Shown here: positions 1-8,820 of the stretch, piece after piece | How positions within the stretch are numbered: the stretch's first letter is position 1 | Layout of the letters: every line of letters begins with the position of its first letter | NCBI GenBank assembly: GCA_035303945.1 | Contig: DATGQZ010000060.1 | Location: 75,218-139,217, forward strand | Reading direction: 5' to 3' | Length of the DNA stretch: 64,000 nucleotides | Origin: DATGMS01 sp035303945 | GTDB taxonomy: Bacteria > Bacteroidota > Bacteroidia > Cytophagales > Cyclobacteriaceae | Program-made: the position numbers and the translations under genes | Notes under the pieces: model-generated | What the model was told of the DNA's origin: nothing | The model's input: the letters and a program-made list of their open reading frames with translations, nothing else | The model's database searches: none

Positions 1-801
1 TACCATATATCCGCCGCAGGTATGCACCACTCCTTTAGGCTTGCCGGTAGAACCTGAAGTGTAGAGGATGAACAGCATATCTTCACTATCCATTTCCTCC
101 GCTTGACAATTGCCGTCTTGATTAGCAATTTCATCATGCCACCAAGAATCCCTACCTTCTTTCATGGTAACTTCCTGAAGGGTGCGTTGGTAGACGATAA
201 CCGCCTCTACGCTAGAGGCTTTTTCCAGCGCCTCATCTACCACCGCCTTTACCGGGATTTTCTTTGCGCCCCTGAAGTTGCCGTCAGAAGTGAGCACGAC
301 TTTTGCTTTACAATCATCAATGCGACCTGCCAAAGCATTGCTGGAGAAACCCGCAAAGACGACAGAATGCACTGCTCCAATCCGGGCGCAAGCCAACATG
401 GCTACGGCCGCTTCGGGTACCATGGGCATATAGATGATGACTCGATCACCTTTTTGCACGCCTTTGCTCTTCAAAACAGCCGCAAACTTGCATACTTCAT
501 GATACAGCTCTTTGTACGTGAGGCTACGTCCTTCTTCAGAAGGATCATTGGGTTCCCAGATGATTGCGGGGCGATCGCCAAGGGTAAATAAATGCTTTTC
601 AAAAATATTTTCAGTGATGTTGAGCTTTCCATTGACAAACCATTTGACGTCCGGTCCTTCAAAATCCCACTCCAATACCTTATCCCACCTCTTTCTCCAA
701 TGAAAGGAATCTGCTATTCTAGACCAAAACTTCTCCGGCTCTGTAACGCTTTTCTGGTATTCGTGAAGATACCCACTAAGGGTTTGAATTTTATCACTCA
801 T
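1..801 (-). CDS. acs: Acetyl-CoA synthetase, N-terminal part (cut by window edge)
   Basis: Partial gene: 267 codons are inside the window and the frame runs off base 1. The enzyme joins acetate, ATP and CoA to give acetyl-CoA. The N-terminus (MSDKIQTLSGYLHEY) continues into the acetyl-CoA synthetase N-terminal domain and then the AMP-binding domain. Visible signatures include GDRVIIYMPMVPEA, IGAVHSVVFAGFS and the P-loop YTSGSTGKPKG at about residues 250-260. It lies about 350 bases downstream of, and on the same strand as, a two-subunit sodium:solute symporter, which points to acetate scavenging. A terminator-like hairpin sits between the symporter and this gene, so it probably has its own promoter. 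A TAnnTTTG-like -7 element (TATTTTTG) lies at 944-951 on the minus strand without a well-spaced -33 element. Family assignment is firm; acetate as substrate is the usual assignment for such a close match. Confidence 0.93.
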   Translation of the reverse strand, partial: MSDKIQTLSGYLHEYQKSVTEPEKFWSRIADSFHWRKRWDKVLEWDFEGPDVKWFVNGKLNITENIFEKHLFTLGDRPAIIWEPNDPSEEGRSLTYKELYHEVCKFAAVLKSKGVQKGDRVIIYMPMVPEAAVAMLACARIGAVHSVVFAGFSSNALAGRIDDCKAKVVLTSDGNFRGAKKIPVKAVVDEALEKASSVEAVIVYQRTLQEVTMKEGRDSWWHDEIANQDGNCQAEEMDSEDMLFILYTSGSTGKPKGVVHTCGGYMV

Positions 802-1150
802 TTTTTTAGTTATTGATTATTGTAATTGATTTCATGTGTGCCCAGCCTCTTGCGGACTATGACAAGCCCAACTTTTTGATCTTCGGGATTACTGCTTCGC
901 CTTTTGACGGTTATAGAGATTCTGTTCGGGCTTTACAAATAAACAAAAATATTTCGATTTGGGAGATTCTCCTCCGTCCAATTTTGCCCCGATCAACATC
1001 TGGCTTTATAATATGTGCCCAACTGCGGGATAGTCATTGTAAAACAAGAACTGTAAAGACTTCCCTTAGAATCAACAAACCTCAAGCAGCTAAAAAAATG
1101 CCTGACAGGTAATGTACCCGCCAGGCTTGCTTTATAATTTACGTTTATGA
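802..1150. other. Intergenic region between symporter and acs
   Basis: 349 bases without a supported gene. It holds the symporter terminator (1092-1126) and a possible acs promoter element at 944-951. A plus-strand reading frame of about 100 codons here has no recognisable features and I do not believe it is a gene. Confidence 0.6.
1092..1126 (-). terminator. Rho-independent terminator after symporter
   Basis: On the minus strand a 10-bp stem with two G-U pairs (bases 1117-1126 with 1100-1109) is followed by seven T. It lies 25 bases after the symporter stop codon. Confidence 0.75.
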
Positions 1151-2854
1151 TTAATGATCTATTGCTTTGCCAGCACCACGAGGAATACGGATGTCCTGGA
1201 CAATATCCTGCACATATTGCGGCGGTGCAGGCGTCAGCATAGATACGGTATAACATACTAGGATGTTGATTATCATCCCTAAAGAACCTATGCCTTCTGG
1301 GGAGATACCAAACCACCAGCTATCTGCACTCACCGCTTGTTCTGACAATCCAAGCAAACCCGTTCCAAACTTGAAATAGATGATATAACCTAGGGTAAAT
1401 ACCAATCCGGACAACATGCCTGCAATAGCTCCTTCTTTGTTCATCCGGCTCGAAAAAATTCCCATGATGATCACTGGAAAAAATGAAGCTGCGGCCAGTC
1501 CAAAGGCAAAAGCTACCACTTCTGCCACAAATCCCGGAGGATTGACACCGAAATAACCTGCTATACCCACGGCGGCGGCAGCAGCGATTCGAGCTATCCA
1601 CAACTCCCGCTTTTCGGTCATAGAAGGTATAAAAGTCTTGCAGAGATCCCGTGACACTGCAGTAGATATCACCAGCAAGAGCCCTGCGGCTGTGGATAGC
1701 GCTGCAGCTAAACCACCGGCAGCTACCAATCCCACGACCCAGTTAGGCAACCGCGCAATTTCCGGCGCTGCCAGCACCATTATGTCTTTGTCAATGACCA
1801 TTTCGTTGGTTTCCGGGTCAGGGGTATATTGCACAATACCATCTTGATTGACATCATCAATAGCAATCAAATTGGTCTGTTGCCAATTGCTTACCCATTC
1901 CGGCATCTGGGCTACCGGTTTGTCTGCAACTGTATCTAAGGCATTATATATTCCGAAAGCGGCTACAGCAGGTGCTGTCGTATAAAGAATGGCAATAAAA
2001 ACAAGTGCATAGCCGGCGGAAAGCCTCGCATCCCGCACCCTTGGTACGGTGAAAAACCTAACAATCACATGCGGCAGACCGGCAGTACCGACCATCAGCG
2101 CCCAAGTGATGGCAAACATGTCTATTGTTGATTTTTGGCCGCTCGTATAAGCGTTAAAGCCTAGTTCCACCAATATTCCATCCAGTTTGTCCAGCAAATA
2201 ACTGCCATCTTCTACACTGGCACCAAGGCCGAGCTGTGGAATGGGATTGCCTGTCAGCTGCATGGAAACAAAAATGGCGGGTACCATAAAGGCAAAGATC
2301 AGCACACAATACTGTGCAACCTGGGTGTAGGTTATACCCTTCATTCCACCCAACACTGCGTAGAAAAATACGATACACATTCCTATAATCACCCCGGTAT
2401 TAATATCTACTTCTAGGTATCTGGAGAAAACTATCCCTACACCCCTCATTTGGCCGGCTACATAGGTGAAAGAAATGAACAGGGCACAGAATACCGCAAC
2501 GACCCGCGCCTTGTTGGAATAGTAGCGGTCGCCCACAAAATCGGGCACCGTAAATTTACCGAACTTTCTTAGATAGGGTGCCAAGAGGAGCGCCAGCAGT
2601 ACGTAGCCACCGGTCCAGCCCATGATATAGACGGAGCCATCATATCCGGAAAATGCAATAATGCCTGCCATGGACAAAAAAGAGGCTGCAGACATCCAGT
2701 CAGCCGCTGTTGCCATTCCGTTTGCCAAAGGGGACACGCCTCCACCTGCAGTATAAAATTCTTTGGTAGAAGCGGCTCTTGTGTAAATGGCGATTCCAAT
2801 ATATAAAGAAAATGAAATGCCTACCAGAATGTAGGTCCAGGTTAATATATCCAT
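1151..2854 (-). CDS. Sodium:solute symporter, large subunit (ActP/VC_2705-like)
   Basis: 567-residue polytopic membrane protein of the sodium:solute symporter (SSS) family. Typical SSS stretches are visible: FYTAGGGVSPLANGMATAADWMSAASF near residues 32-58, MRGVGIVFSRYLE near 135, and GTAGLPHVIVRFFTVPRVRDAR near 257-278. A hydrophilic insertion at about residues 305-365 is common in the VC_2705 subgroup, whose members work with a small DUF4212 subunit. Exactly such a subunit is encoded 21 bases upstream. The downstream acs gene suggests acetate or another short-chain monocarboxylate as substrate. That is inference from context; the sequence alone does not fix the substrate. Confidence 0.92.
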   Translation of the reverse strand: MDILTWTYILVGISFSLYIGIAIYTRAASTKEFYTAGGGVSPLANGMATAADWMSAASFLSMAGIIAFSGYDGSVYIMGWTGGYVLLALLLAPYLRKFGKFTVPDFVGDRYYSNKARVVAVFCALFISFTYVAGQMRGVGIVFSRYLEVDINTGVIIGMCIVFFYAVLGGMKGITYTQVAQYCVLIFAFMVPAIFVSMQLTGNPIPQLGLGASVEDGSYLLDKLDGILVELGFNAYTSGQKSTIDMFAITWALMVGTAGLPHVIVRFFTVPRVRDARLSAGYALVFIAILYTTAPAVAAFGIYNALDTVADKPVAQMPEWVSNWQQTNLIAIDDVNQDGIVQYTPDPETNEMVIDKDIMVLAAPEIARLPNWVVGLVAAGGLAAALSTAAGLLLVISTAVSRDLCKTFIPSMTEKRELWIARIAAAAAVGIAGYFGVNPPGFVAEVVAFAFGLAAASFFPVIIMGIFSSRMNKEGAIAGMLSGLVFTLGYIIYFKFGTGLLGLSEQAVSADSWWFGISPEGIGSLGMIINILVCYTVSMLTPAPPQYVQDIVQDIRIPRGAGKAIDH

Positions 2855-2875
2855 CGGTTATTCGGGCTATTGCTA

Positions 2876-3133
2876 TTACTCTTCGTTCACATCAAATTCT
2901 TTGTCAAGCTGGTTCATCCTGACGACATATATAAAAATCAGAATTACAAAAAAGTAAATAGCCCCTTGTTGGGCAAACCAAAAGCCAAGTTTAAATCCGC
3001 CAATTTGTATCTGGTTGAGGGGATCTGCCAGCAGGATGCCAAAGCCAAAAGAGACGATGAACCATACGGCTAACAGTACCGATAAAATCTTGAGATTTTT
3101 CCTCCAGTATTTCTTTCTCGAACTAGTATCCAT
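2876..3133 (-). CDS. DUF4212 small subunit of sodium:solute symporter
   Basis: 85-residue protein with two predicted membrane segments (about residues 14-35 and 50-70). The WFIVSFGFGILLAD and GGFKLGFWFAQQGAIY stretches are typical of the DUF4212 family. Such proteins are encoded immediately before SSS-family large subunits and are thought to form a complex with them. The 21-base gap to the large-subunit gene implies co-transcription and probably a fixed stoichiometry. The family match is by eye but distinctive. Confidence 0.9.
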   Translation of the reverse strand: MDTSSRKKYWRKNLKILSVLLAVWFIVSFGFGILLADPLNQIQIGGFKLGFWFAQQGAIYFFVILIFIYVVRMNQLDKEFDVNEE

Positions 3134-3328
3134 AGGATGTAGGGTGAGTAGATGGTTGTTAACTTACAAATAATACATAAACTGAACATGTGCAGCAAAA
3201 ACGAATGTGGGAATAAGATTTCACAATCAAAAAAATAAAAATACTTTTTTTGACAAATTCTCCTTTGCAAAAAGGTTTTGCCTGCTAGAAACAGCCTGCC
3301 TATGCATGAACTGCTGAGAACAGTTTGG

Positions 3329-4063
3329 CTATATCACATACTCTGAGAGTATCGCCAGCGCTGCGGCAAAGAGTATGATGATCAATTTGTGAAGATGGAA
3401 TTTGTGATGAGGGCTGCTTTCAAAAAAGATCATGGTAGAAATATGGAGGAATCCTCCTGCGACTAATCCAAAAAGCATATTGATGACTTCCCTCCCTATT
3501 ATATTTTGATGGTATAGAAGATCGGTGGACAACATACCTAAGGGTGAGGCCATTGCGAATACCAGTAACAACATCAAGGTTTTCACCTTGCTCAAACGCG
3601 TCAAGAGGACAGCCACTAAAGCAAAAGACTCGGGAATCTTATGCAAAATTATTCCAATCAGTAGGGTTTCGCTGCCATGGTAATGGCCAGATAAAGAAGG
3701 TTCTTTGGAAAGTAGCGTCCCTTCCAAAAAGGCGTGTAAGACCAAGCCTAGCATCAAAGTCCAAACGCTATTGTGCATGCCATGACTGCTGTGTTGGTGT
3801 ATATGGCCATGCTCAATACCGGAAGACATGAACACCAGCACCTGTTGCAGCAAAAAACCAATAAGCACATATAAGCCCATGGAATAAGCCGAGCTCCTAT
3901 CCGCAAAAAGCTCGGGCAGAATATGTAAAATAGTAATCGAAAACAAATAGGAACCCGCAAAGACGAGCAGTAGCTTAAAATCCTTTTCTCTCCACTTGGA
4001 AGTGAGCAGCGCTATCAAGCCCGTCAGGAAAGCAGCAAAAAATAATAAAAGAAAACTTGCCAT
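3329..4063 (-). CDS. ZIP family metal transporter
   Basis: 244-residue integral membrane protein of the ZIP (zinc/iron-regulated) family, which imports divalent metal ions such as zinc. A histidine-rich loop lies at residues 85-97 (EHGHIHQHSSHGM). The paired metal-binding helices are visible as HAFLEGTLL (110-118) and HKIPESFAL (141-149). Length fits the short bacterial ZIP type. It lies 70 bases downstream of the ApbE gene on the same strand and might be co-transcribed with it. Metal specificity cannot be read from the sequence. Confidence 0.9.
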   Translation of the reverse strand: MASFLLLFFAAFLTGLIALLTSKWREKDFKLLLVFAGSYLFSITILHILPELFADRSSAYSMGLYVLIGFLLQQVLVFMSSGIEHGHIHQHSSHGMHNSVWTLMLGLVLHAFLEGTLLSKEPSLSGHYHGSETLLIGIILHKIPESFALVAVLLTRLSKVKTLMLLLVFAMASPLGMLSTDLLYHQNIIGREVINMLFGLVAGGFLHISTMIFFESSPHHKFHLHKLIIILFAAALAILSEYVI

Positions 4064-4133
4064 AGTGGTGTTAAACGAAGGATCATAAACAATAGCGAGT
4101 CACCGGCTCCTACGTGGCAGCGGCAACTTCAGC

Positions 4134-5189
4134 CTATTGGTTTACGTCGGAAATATATGGTTTAAGACTTTCGCTGATAAAGGTCTGGATATTGCCGGAT
4201 TCATCGTTATAGATCAAAAAGGCTTCCAGTTCTTCTATTCGCTCCAACAATTGAATGGCGTTTTCGGTACCCATTACCATCATTGCTGTGGCATAAGCAT
4301 CTGCAGTCATACAATCAGCCGCAACCACGGTGGCGCTTAGCAGTCCATGCTGCACAGGATAGCCCGTACGTGGGTCGATCGTGTGTGAATACCTCACACT
4401 GTCTATTTCATAATAGTTGCGGTAATTCCCCGAAGTTGCCAAGGCTTTGTTATCCAAGGCAACGATGCTAAACAGCTCATTAGTCATGTCTTCTTCATCT
4501 GGCCGGTTGATGCCTACACGCCATATTTCTCCTTTATCGTTCACCCCTTTGGCCACCAGTTCTCCTCCTATTTCGACTAACATGTTTTGGATTCCATTTC
4601 CTTCCAATAACTCCGCCACAACATCCACAGCATAACCTTTGGCAATAGCGCTAAAATCCAGATACAGACCAGGCTGAGCCTTACGCACCATTTTGTCATC
4701 AAAGAGTATCTTGTCATAACCCACCAAAGGCAACAGCGTATGTACATCAATGCTGTCTTTAGGTTTTGCTCCGTCCGGACCAAATCCCCATACATTAACC
4801 AAAGGCCCTATGGTAGGGTCAAATGCACCGTTGGATCTTTCGTAAACCTCAGCACTCTTCTCAAGCACTGGCAACATAAAAGGCAGCTCAAATACCAAAG
4901 AATCGTTTCGATTAAACCGGCTGATCTCAGAGTTAGGGATATAGGTTGAAAGAGATTGGTTAAAAACCGTTAATACAGAATCGATGACCTCCTTGAAATC
5001 CCTTCGTTCTAAGTCTAGGTAAACTACTCGGTAGGTGGTACCCATGGTTTTGCCTGTAACAGTGATCCGATCACTTTCTTCAACTTCCTCTACCGGTGCC
5101 TCTTTATTTTGTCGGTACAAGAAAACGCCAAAAACGACCAACAGCAAGATGATGGAGTAGATGATGTTTTTTCTCGCGTTGTTTTGCAT
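4134..5189 (-). CDS. apbE: FAD:protein FMN transferase (ApbE)
   Basis: 351-residue periplasm-facing ApbE protein. The family uses Mg2+ and FAD to attach FMN to a threonine or serine of target flavoproteins. Residues 9-25 form a membrane anchor without a lipobox cysteine. Family signatures follow: GKTMGTTYRV near 46-55, STYIPNSEISRFN near 81-93, FSAIAKGYAVD near 179, VEIGGELVAKG near 205, and SHTIDPRTGYP plus DCMTADAYATAMMVMG near the C-terminus, which carry the Mg2+/FAD-binding residues. I found no obvious flavinylation target beside it, so its substrate probably lies elsewhere in the genome. Confidence 0.95.
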   Translation of the reverse strand: MQNNARKNIIYSIILLLVVFGVFLYRQNKEAPVEEVEESDRITVTGKTMGTTYRVVYLDLERRDFKEVIDSVLTVFNQSLSTYIPNSEISRFNRNDSLVFELPFMLPVLEKSAEVYERSNGAFDPTIGPLVNVWGFGPDGAKPKDSIDVHTLLPLVGYDKILFDDKMVRKAQPGLYLDFSAIAKGYAVDVVAELLEGNGIQNMLVEIGGELVAKGVNDKGEIWRVGINRPDEEDMTNELFSIVALDNKALATSGNYRNYYEIDSVRYSHTIDPRTGYPVQHGLLSATVVAADCMTADAYATAMMVMGTENAIQLLERIEELEAFLIYNDESGNIQTFISESLKPYISDVNQ

Positions 5190-5283
5190 GGTGATGGAAA
5201 TAAAATTTGGCGAAAGTTAAATCTAATTTTTGAAAAAGCCGTGAAGCGCTACTTCAAAAATGAAATTGAACATCAGTACTTCT

Positions 5284-6582
5284 TTAGTCAGGCCTTGCTG
5301 AAGAACGAAAGTAATATACCCCAGCACCGACGAGAAGGGCTAAAGAACCAGCAACAAGATTGCCTATGGTTGCACTTACTAAAAAAATCAAACAGAGCAA
5401 CAATGCTATAACAGGAATAATATTGCCTCCGGGGAGCCTAAACGCCTTGGGTCTATGGGAAAACTTCCTTCGGAGTACCGGAATGGACGCAACGGTACCT
5501 ACATAGGTTACCATGCGTGCAATGATCGACAGCATAGCCAATTCGACAAAGGATCCAGACAATGCCAATACTAAGGCGATGGCAGATTGAACTACAATAG
5601 CAACCGCCGGGGTACGATAGCGGGAGTGGATTTTTGCTAGCACTTGGAACCCATAGCCATCCTGTGCCAAAGCATATAAATACCGGGGGCCTACTAAGGT
5701 GGAGTTGCCAACATTCCCGAAAATAGAAATCATCGCTCCCAACGTCATCACGACAGCAATAGCAGGTCCGGCGAAAAGTGCCGCTGACTCGGCCAGAGGG
5801 GAAGCTGAATGGGCGATATCGGGCAAGGTACCTACTGCTACCAGTTGTACTGATGTATAACTCAAAGTAACGAATGCCACCATAGTCAGCAAAGCAAAGG
5901 GAATGTCCTTTTGAGGATTCTTGAATTCTCCAGCGGCACCAGGCGTATTTTCAAATCCGCAATAAGCAAACAGTAGCAGCAATACTGCTTCGGACATAGA
6001 TGAAAAAGTAATCGCGGGGACCTCAGCCTGTAGCAGCTCACCTTGAATAGCAAATACGCCTACTCCTACAAAGATCACAAGCGGAAGAGATTTGGCAATC
6101 GTGAGAATAACAGCCATTGTTGCTCCTTCCTTGACACCGATGATATTGACCCAAGTAAGGATGCCCAGAGAAATAGTGATCACAGCTGCCCTCCCCCATC
6201 CGACCGCAGCGCCAGGCCATAGATAACCTAAGGCTAAGGCAAAGCCTACGGAGAGAGAGGCAACTGACGTGACCCTTGCAAGCCATGTCATCCATCCTAC
6301 TTCAAAACCGATAAAATCCCCGAAGGCTTCTCTGGTATAGAGGTAAGCCCCTCCAGGCTCGTCAAAATAACTTGAAGCTTCTGCGAAACATAAAATCAAC
6401 AGCGCCACGGCAATTCCAGCCAGTAACACCGCCCATATACTGGCAGGCCCAAGCAATAGGGCTGCTGCTGCGGGAAGGAGGTATACGCCACTGCCAATGA
6501 CATCGTTGATGGATAAGCCTACCGCCTGCCATTTTGTTACTGCACGAACCAACTTCTGTGGAGACTCTTTGTATTCACTCAT
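5284..6582 (-). CDS. APC family amino acid permease
   Basis: 432-residue permease of the amino acid-polyamine-organocation superfamily with about 12 membrane helices. The TM1 motif SINDVIGSGVYLLPAAAA (residues 24-41) and the TM3 region DEPGGAYLYTREAFGDFIGFEVGW are typical. An unpaired gene: the neighbour upstream (ruvB) is divergent and apbE lies 94 bases downstream. Substrate is unknown; amino acids are the usual cargo. A near-consensus promoter lies upstream at 6665-6694. Confidence 0.9.
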   Translation of the reverse strand: MSEYKESPQKLVRAVTKWQAVGLSINDVIGSGVYLLPAAAALLLGPASIWAVLLAGIAVALLILCFAEASSYFDEPGGAYLYTREAFGDFIGFEVGWMTWLARVTSVASLSVGFALALGYLWPGAAVGWGRAAVITISLGILTWVNIIGVKEGATMAVILTIAKSLPLVIFVGVGVFAIQGELLQAEVPAITFSSMSEAVLLLLFAYCGFENTPGAAGEFKNPQKDIPFALLTMVAFVTLSYTSVQLVAVGTLPDIAHSASPLAESAALFAGPAIAVVMTLGAMISIFGNVGNSTLVGPRYLYALAQDGYGFQVLAKIHSRYRTPAVAIVVQSAIALVLALSGSFVELAMLSIIARMVTYVGTVASIPVLRRKFSHRPKAFRLPGGNIIPVIALLLCLIFLVSATIGNLVAGSLALLVGAGVYYFRSSARPD

Positions 6583-6664
6583 TGAGGATAGGTTTGGAAG
6601 ATTGTGATCCTGGATATAAACTGAATTGATGAGGATCGGTGAGAATAAAATAAAGTGGATATTG

Positions 6665-6694
6665 CAAACTAAAGGAAAATCTCAGCCCACACAA
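6665..6694 (-). promoter_or_regulatory. Possible promoter of APC permease gene
   Basis: Minus strand: TTG (6694-6692), 19 bases, then TTAGTTTG (6672-6665), one mismatch to the Bacteroidota -7 consensus TAnnTTTG. It lies about 80 bases before the start codon. Confidence 0.35.
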
Positions 6695-6759
6695 GCAAAC
6701 GAAGCATTAAAGGCCAATCGGCTTAAATATTAAGCGTCAGGAAAGGCAAATGATTTTAC

Positions 6760-6767
6760 TATATTTG
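6760..6767 (+). promoter_or_regulatory. -7 element (TATATTTG) of ruvB
   Basis: Perfect TAnnTTTG match 21 bases before the ATG at 6789. No clear -33 TTG was seen at the right distance. Its position argues against an upstream in-frame ATG at 6750, which would lie before the transcription start. Confidence 0.4.
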
Positions 6768-6788
6768 TATGCTGAATGGCCAAGTAGT

Positions 6789-7820
6789 ATGAGAGAAGAT
6801 TATTTAAGTGGTGAAGATGGGCACCTAAGCCCTACCGATAGAGAAATCGAAAGAGCTTTGCGCCCTTTAAGCTTTGAGGATTTTACAGGCCAGCAGAAAA
6901 TCGTCGAAAACATCAAAATCTTTGTAATGGCTGCCCGCAAAAGGAAAGAGCCATTGGATCACGTGCTGCTTCATGGCCCTCCTGGACTAGGCAAGACTAC
7001 TTTAAGCCACATTATCGCTAATGAGCTGGACGCCTCTATCAAAATCACTTCTGGGCCGGTGTTGGATAAGCCCTCTGACTTGGCAGGGCTTCTGACCAAC
7101 CTTGAAGAGGGAGATGTTTTGTTTATCGATGAAATCCATCGGCTTAATCCCGTGGTGGAAGAATACTTGTATTCTGCAATGGAGGACTTCCGTATCGATA
7201 TCATGTTGGACTCTGGGCCAAATGCCCGGTCCGTACAGATATCTTTGAGTCCATTCACTCTTATCGGCGCCACCACCCGTTCGGGATTGTTGACCTCACC
7301 CCTTCGGGCACGCTTTGGCATCAATGCGAGGCTGGAGTACTATGACGCCAAATTACTGACCACCATCGTTCAAAGATCTGCGCATATACTGAACACACCT
7401 ATTGATGAAATCGCTGCTTACGAGATAGCCAGACGGAGCCGGGGAACGCCGCGAATCGCCAACATGCTGTTGCGTAGAACCAGAGATTTTGCCGAAATAA
7501 AAGGCAATGGAATTATTACGTTGGAGATAGCCAAAATTGCCTTGGATGCTTTAGATGTGGACGAAAATGGTTTGGATGAAATGGACAACAGGATTCTGGC
7601 TACCATTATTGAAAAATTCAAAGGCGGTCCGGTGGGAATTTCTACCATTGCCACTGCTTGTAGTGAGGAGGCAGAAACCATTGAAGAGGTGTACGAACCG
7701 TTTCTGATTCAGGAAGGCTACTTAAAAAGAACCAGTCGCGGCCGGATGGCTACCGATTTGGCTTACAAACATCTGAAACTAAAGCCTGGTTACACCGGAG
7801 AGACGGGCAGTTTATTTTAG
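6789..7820 (+). CDS. ruvB: Holliday junction branch migration helicase RuvB
   Basis: 343-residue AAA+ motor that drives branch migration of Holliday junctions together with RuvA. Walker A GPPGLGKT is at residues 63-70, Walker B DEIH at 114-117, and sensor/arginine-finger region TLIGATTRSGLLTSPLRARFG follows. The C-terminal winged helix is visible (EPFLIQEGYLKRTSRGRMAT). I chose the ATG at 6789 (MREDYLSG) because the family starts there and a promoter -7 element precedes it; an in-frame ATG at 6750 would add 13 untypical residues. ruvA and ruvC are not in the window. queG follows about 50 bases later on the same strand. Confidence 0.97.
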   Translation: MREDYLSGEDGHLSPTDREIERALRPLSFEDFTGQQKIVENIKIFVMAARKRKEPLDHVLLHGPPGLGKTTLSHIIANELDASIKITSGPVLDKPSDLAGLLTNLEEGDVLFIDEIHRLNPVVEEYLYSAMEDFRIDIMLDSGPNARSVQISLSPFTLIGATTRSGLLTSPLRARFGINARLEYYDAKLLTTIVQRSAHILNTPIDEIAAYEIARRSRGTPRIANMLLRRTRDFAEIKGNGIITLEIAKIALDALDVDENGLDEMDNRILATIIEKFKGGPVGISTIATACSEEAETIEEVYEPFLIQEGYLKRTSRGRMATDLAYKHLKLKPGYTGETGSLF

Positions 7821-7868
7821 CGAACTGATCTAGAGGAATTGCCTATACACAAGGCAAACAAATTACTG

Positions 7869-8816
7869 ATGTCATCTAACGAAAAACATGCTGCTGCTAT
7901 AAAGAAGATTGCCAAATCGCTGGGCTTTGAATTTTGTGGTATTGCAAAAGCTGACTTTTTAGAGGAAGAAGCCCCGAGGTTAGAAGCTTGGTTGAACCAA
8001 AATTATCAGGGAAAAATGGCCTATATGGCCAATCACTTTGACAAAAGGTTAGATCCACGCCTGTTGGTAGACGGTGCCAAAACAGTGGTGAGTTTAGCCT
8101 ATAATTACTTCCCTCAAGACAAGCTTCCTCAGGGGGATGACGACTACAAGATTGCCAAATATGCTTATGGAAAGGACTATCATTTCGTTATTAAGGATAA
8201 GCTGAAGGTATTTTTAGAAGCCCTGAAAGCCGAAGTTGGAGAAGTTGCAGGTAGGGCTTTTGTCGATTCTGCTCCTGTAATGGAAAGGCAATGGGCACAA
8301 AAAGCGGGGATTGGCTGGACGGGTAAAAACAGCCTCCTGCTTAACCGGAGAAAAGGGAGCTTTTTTTTCTTGGCAGAATTGATTATTGACTTGGAAGCCA
8401 GTCCTGATCCTCCTACCATAAAGGACTACTGCGGCACCTGCACCCGCTGTATTGACGCCTGCCCTACTGATGCTATTGTAGAACCAGGGGTGGTAGACGG
8501 ATCGAGATGCATTTCTTATTTCACCATTGAACTTAAAGAAGAACTTCCCTCTTGGGTGAGGGGCAAATTTGAAAATTGGATTTTCGGATGTGATATCTGC
8601 CAGGATGTTTGCCCTTGGAACAGATTTTCGCAGCCTCATCAGGAACCGGAATTTCAACCCCACCCTGATCTCAAGCAAATGCAAAAGGAAGACTGGGAAG
8701 AAATAACTGCTGAAACGTTCAACAAAATTTTTAACAAATCAGCAGTTAAAAGGACGAAGTTGGAAGGGCTTCAAAGAAACATCCGTTTTGTTAAAGAAGA
8801 CTTTAAGGGCCAGTAA
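7869..8816 (+). CDS. queG: Epoxyqueuosine reductase QueG
   Basis: 315-residue cytosolic enzyme that reduces epoxyqueuosine to queuosine in tRNA, using cobalamin and two [4Fe-4S] clusters. The ferredoxin-like cysteines are visible: C188, C191, C194, C198 (CGTCTRCIDAC) and C241, C244, C248 (GCDICQDVCPWN). The N-terminal DUF1730 part contains FEFCGIAKAD and PVMERQWAQKAGIGWTGKNS. The ATG at 7869 is preferred; a TTG at 7839 would add 10 residues. The gene ends only 4 bases from the convergent flavoprotein gene, with no terminator between them. Confidence 0.96.
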   Translation: MSSNEKHAAAIKKIAKSLGFEFCGIAKADFLEEEAPRLEAWLNQNYQGKMAYMANHFDKRLDPRLLVDGAKTVVSLAYNYFPQDKLPQGDDDYKIAKYAYGKDYHFVIKDKLKVFLEALKAEVGEVAGRAFVDSAPVMERQWAQKAGIGWTGKNSLLLNRRKGSFFFLAELIIDLEASPDPPTIKDYCGTCTRCIDACPTDAIVEPGVVDGSRCISYFTIELKEELPSWVRGKFENWIFGCDICQDVCPWNRFSQPHQEPEFQPHPDLKQMQKEDWEEITAETFNKIFNKSAVKRTKLEGLQRNIRFVKEDFKGQ

Positions 8817-8820
8817 AACA

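Noticed and set aside
813..1112. 99-codon plus-strand open frame in the symporter-acs gap
   Set aside because: No family features, overlaps the symporter terminator, and its composition looks non-coding.
8214..8684. 156-codon open frame on the minus strand
   Set aside because: Antisense to queG, which has all its iron-sulphur cysteines in the other strand.
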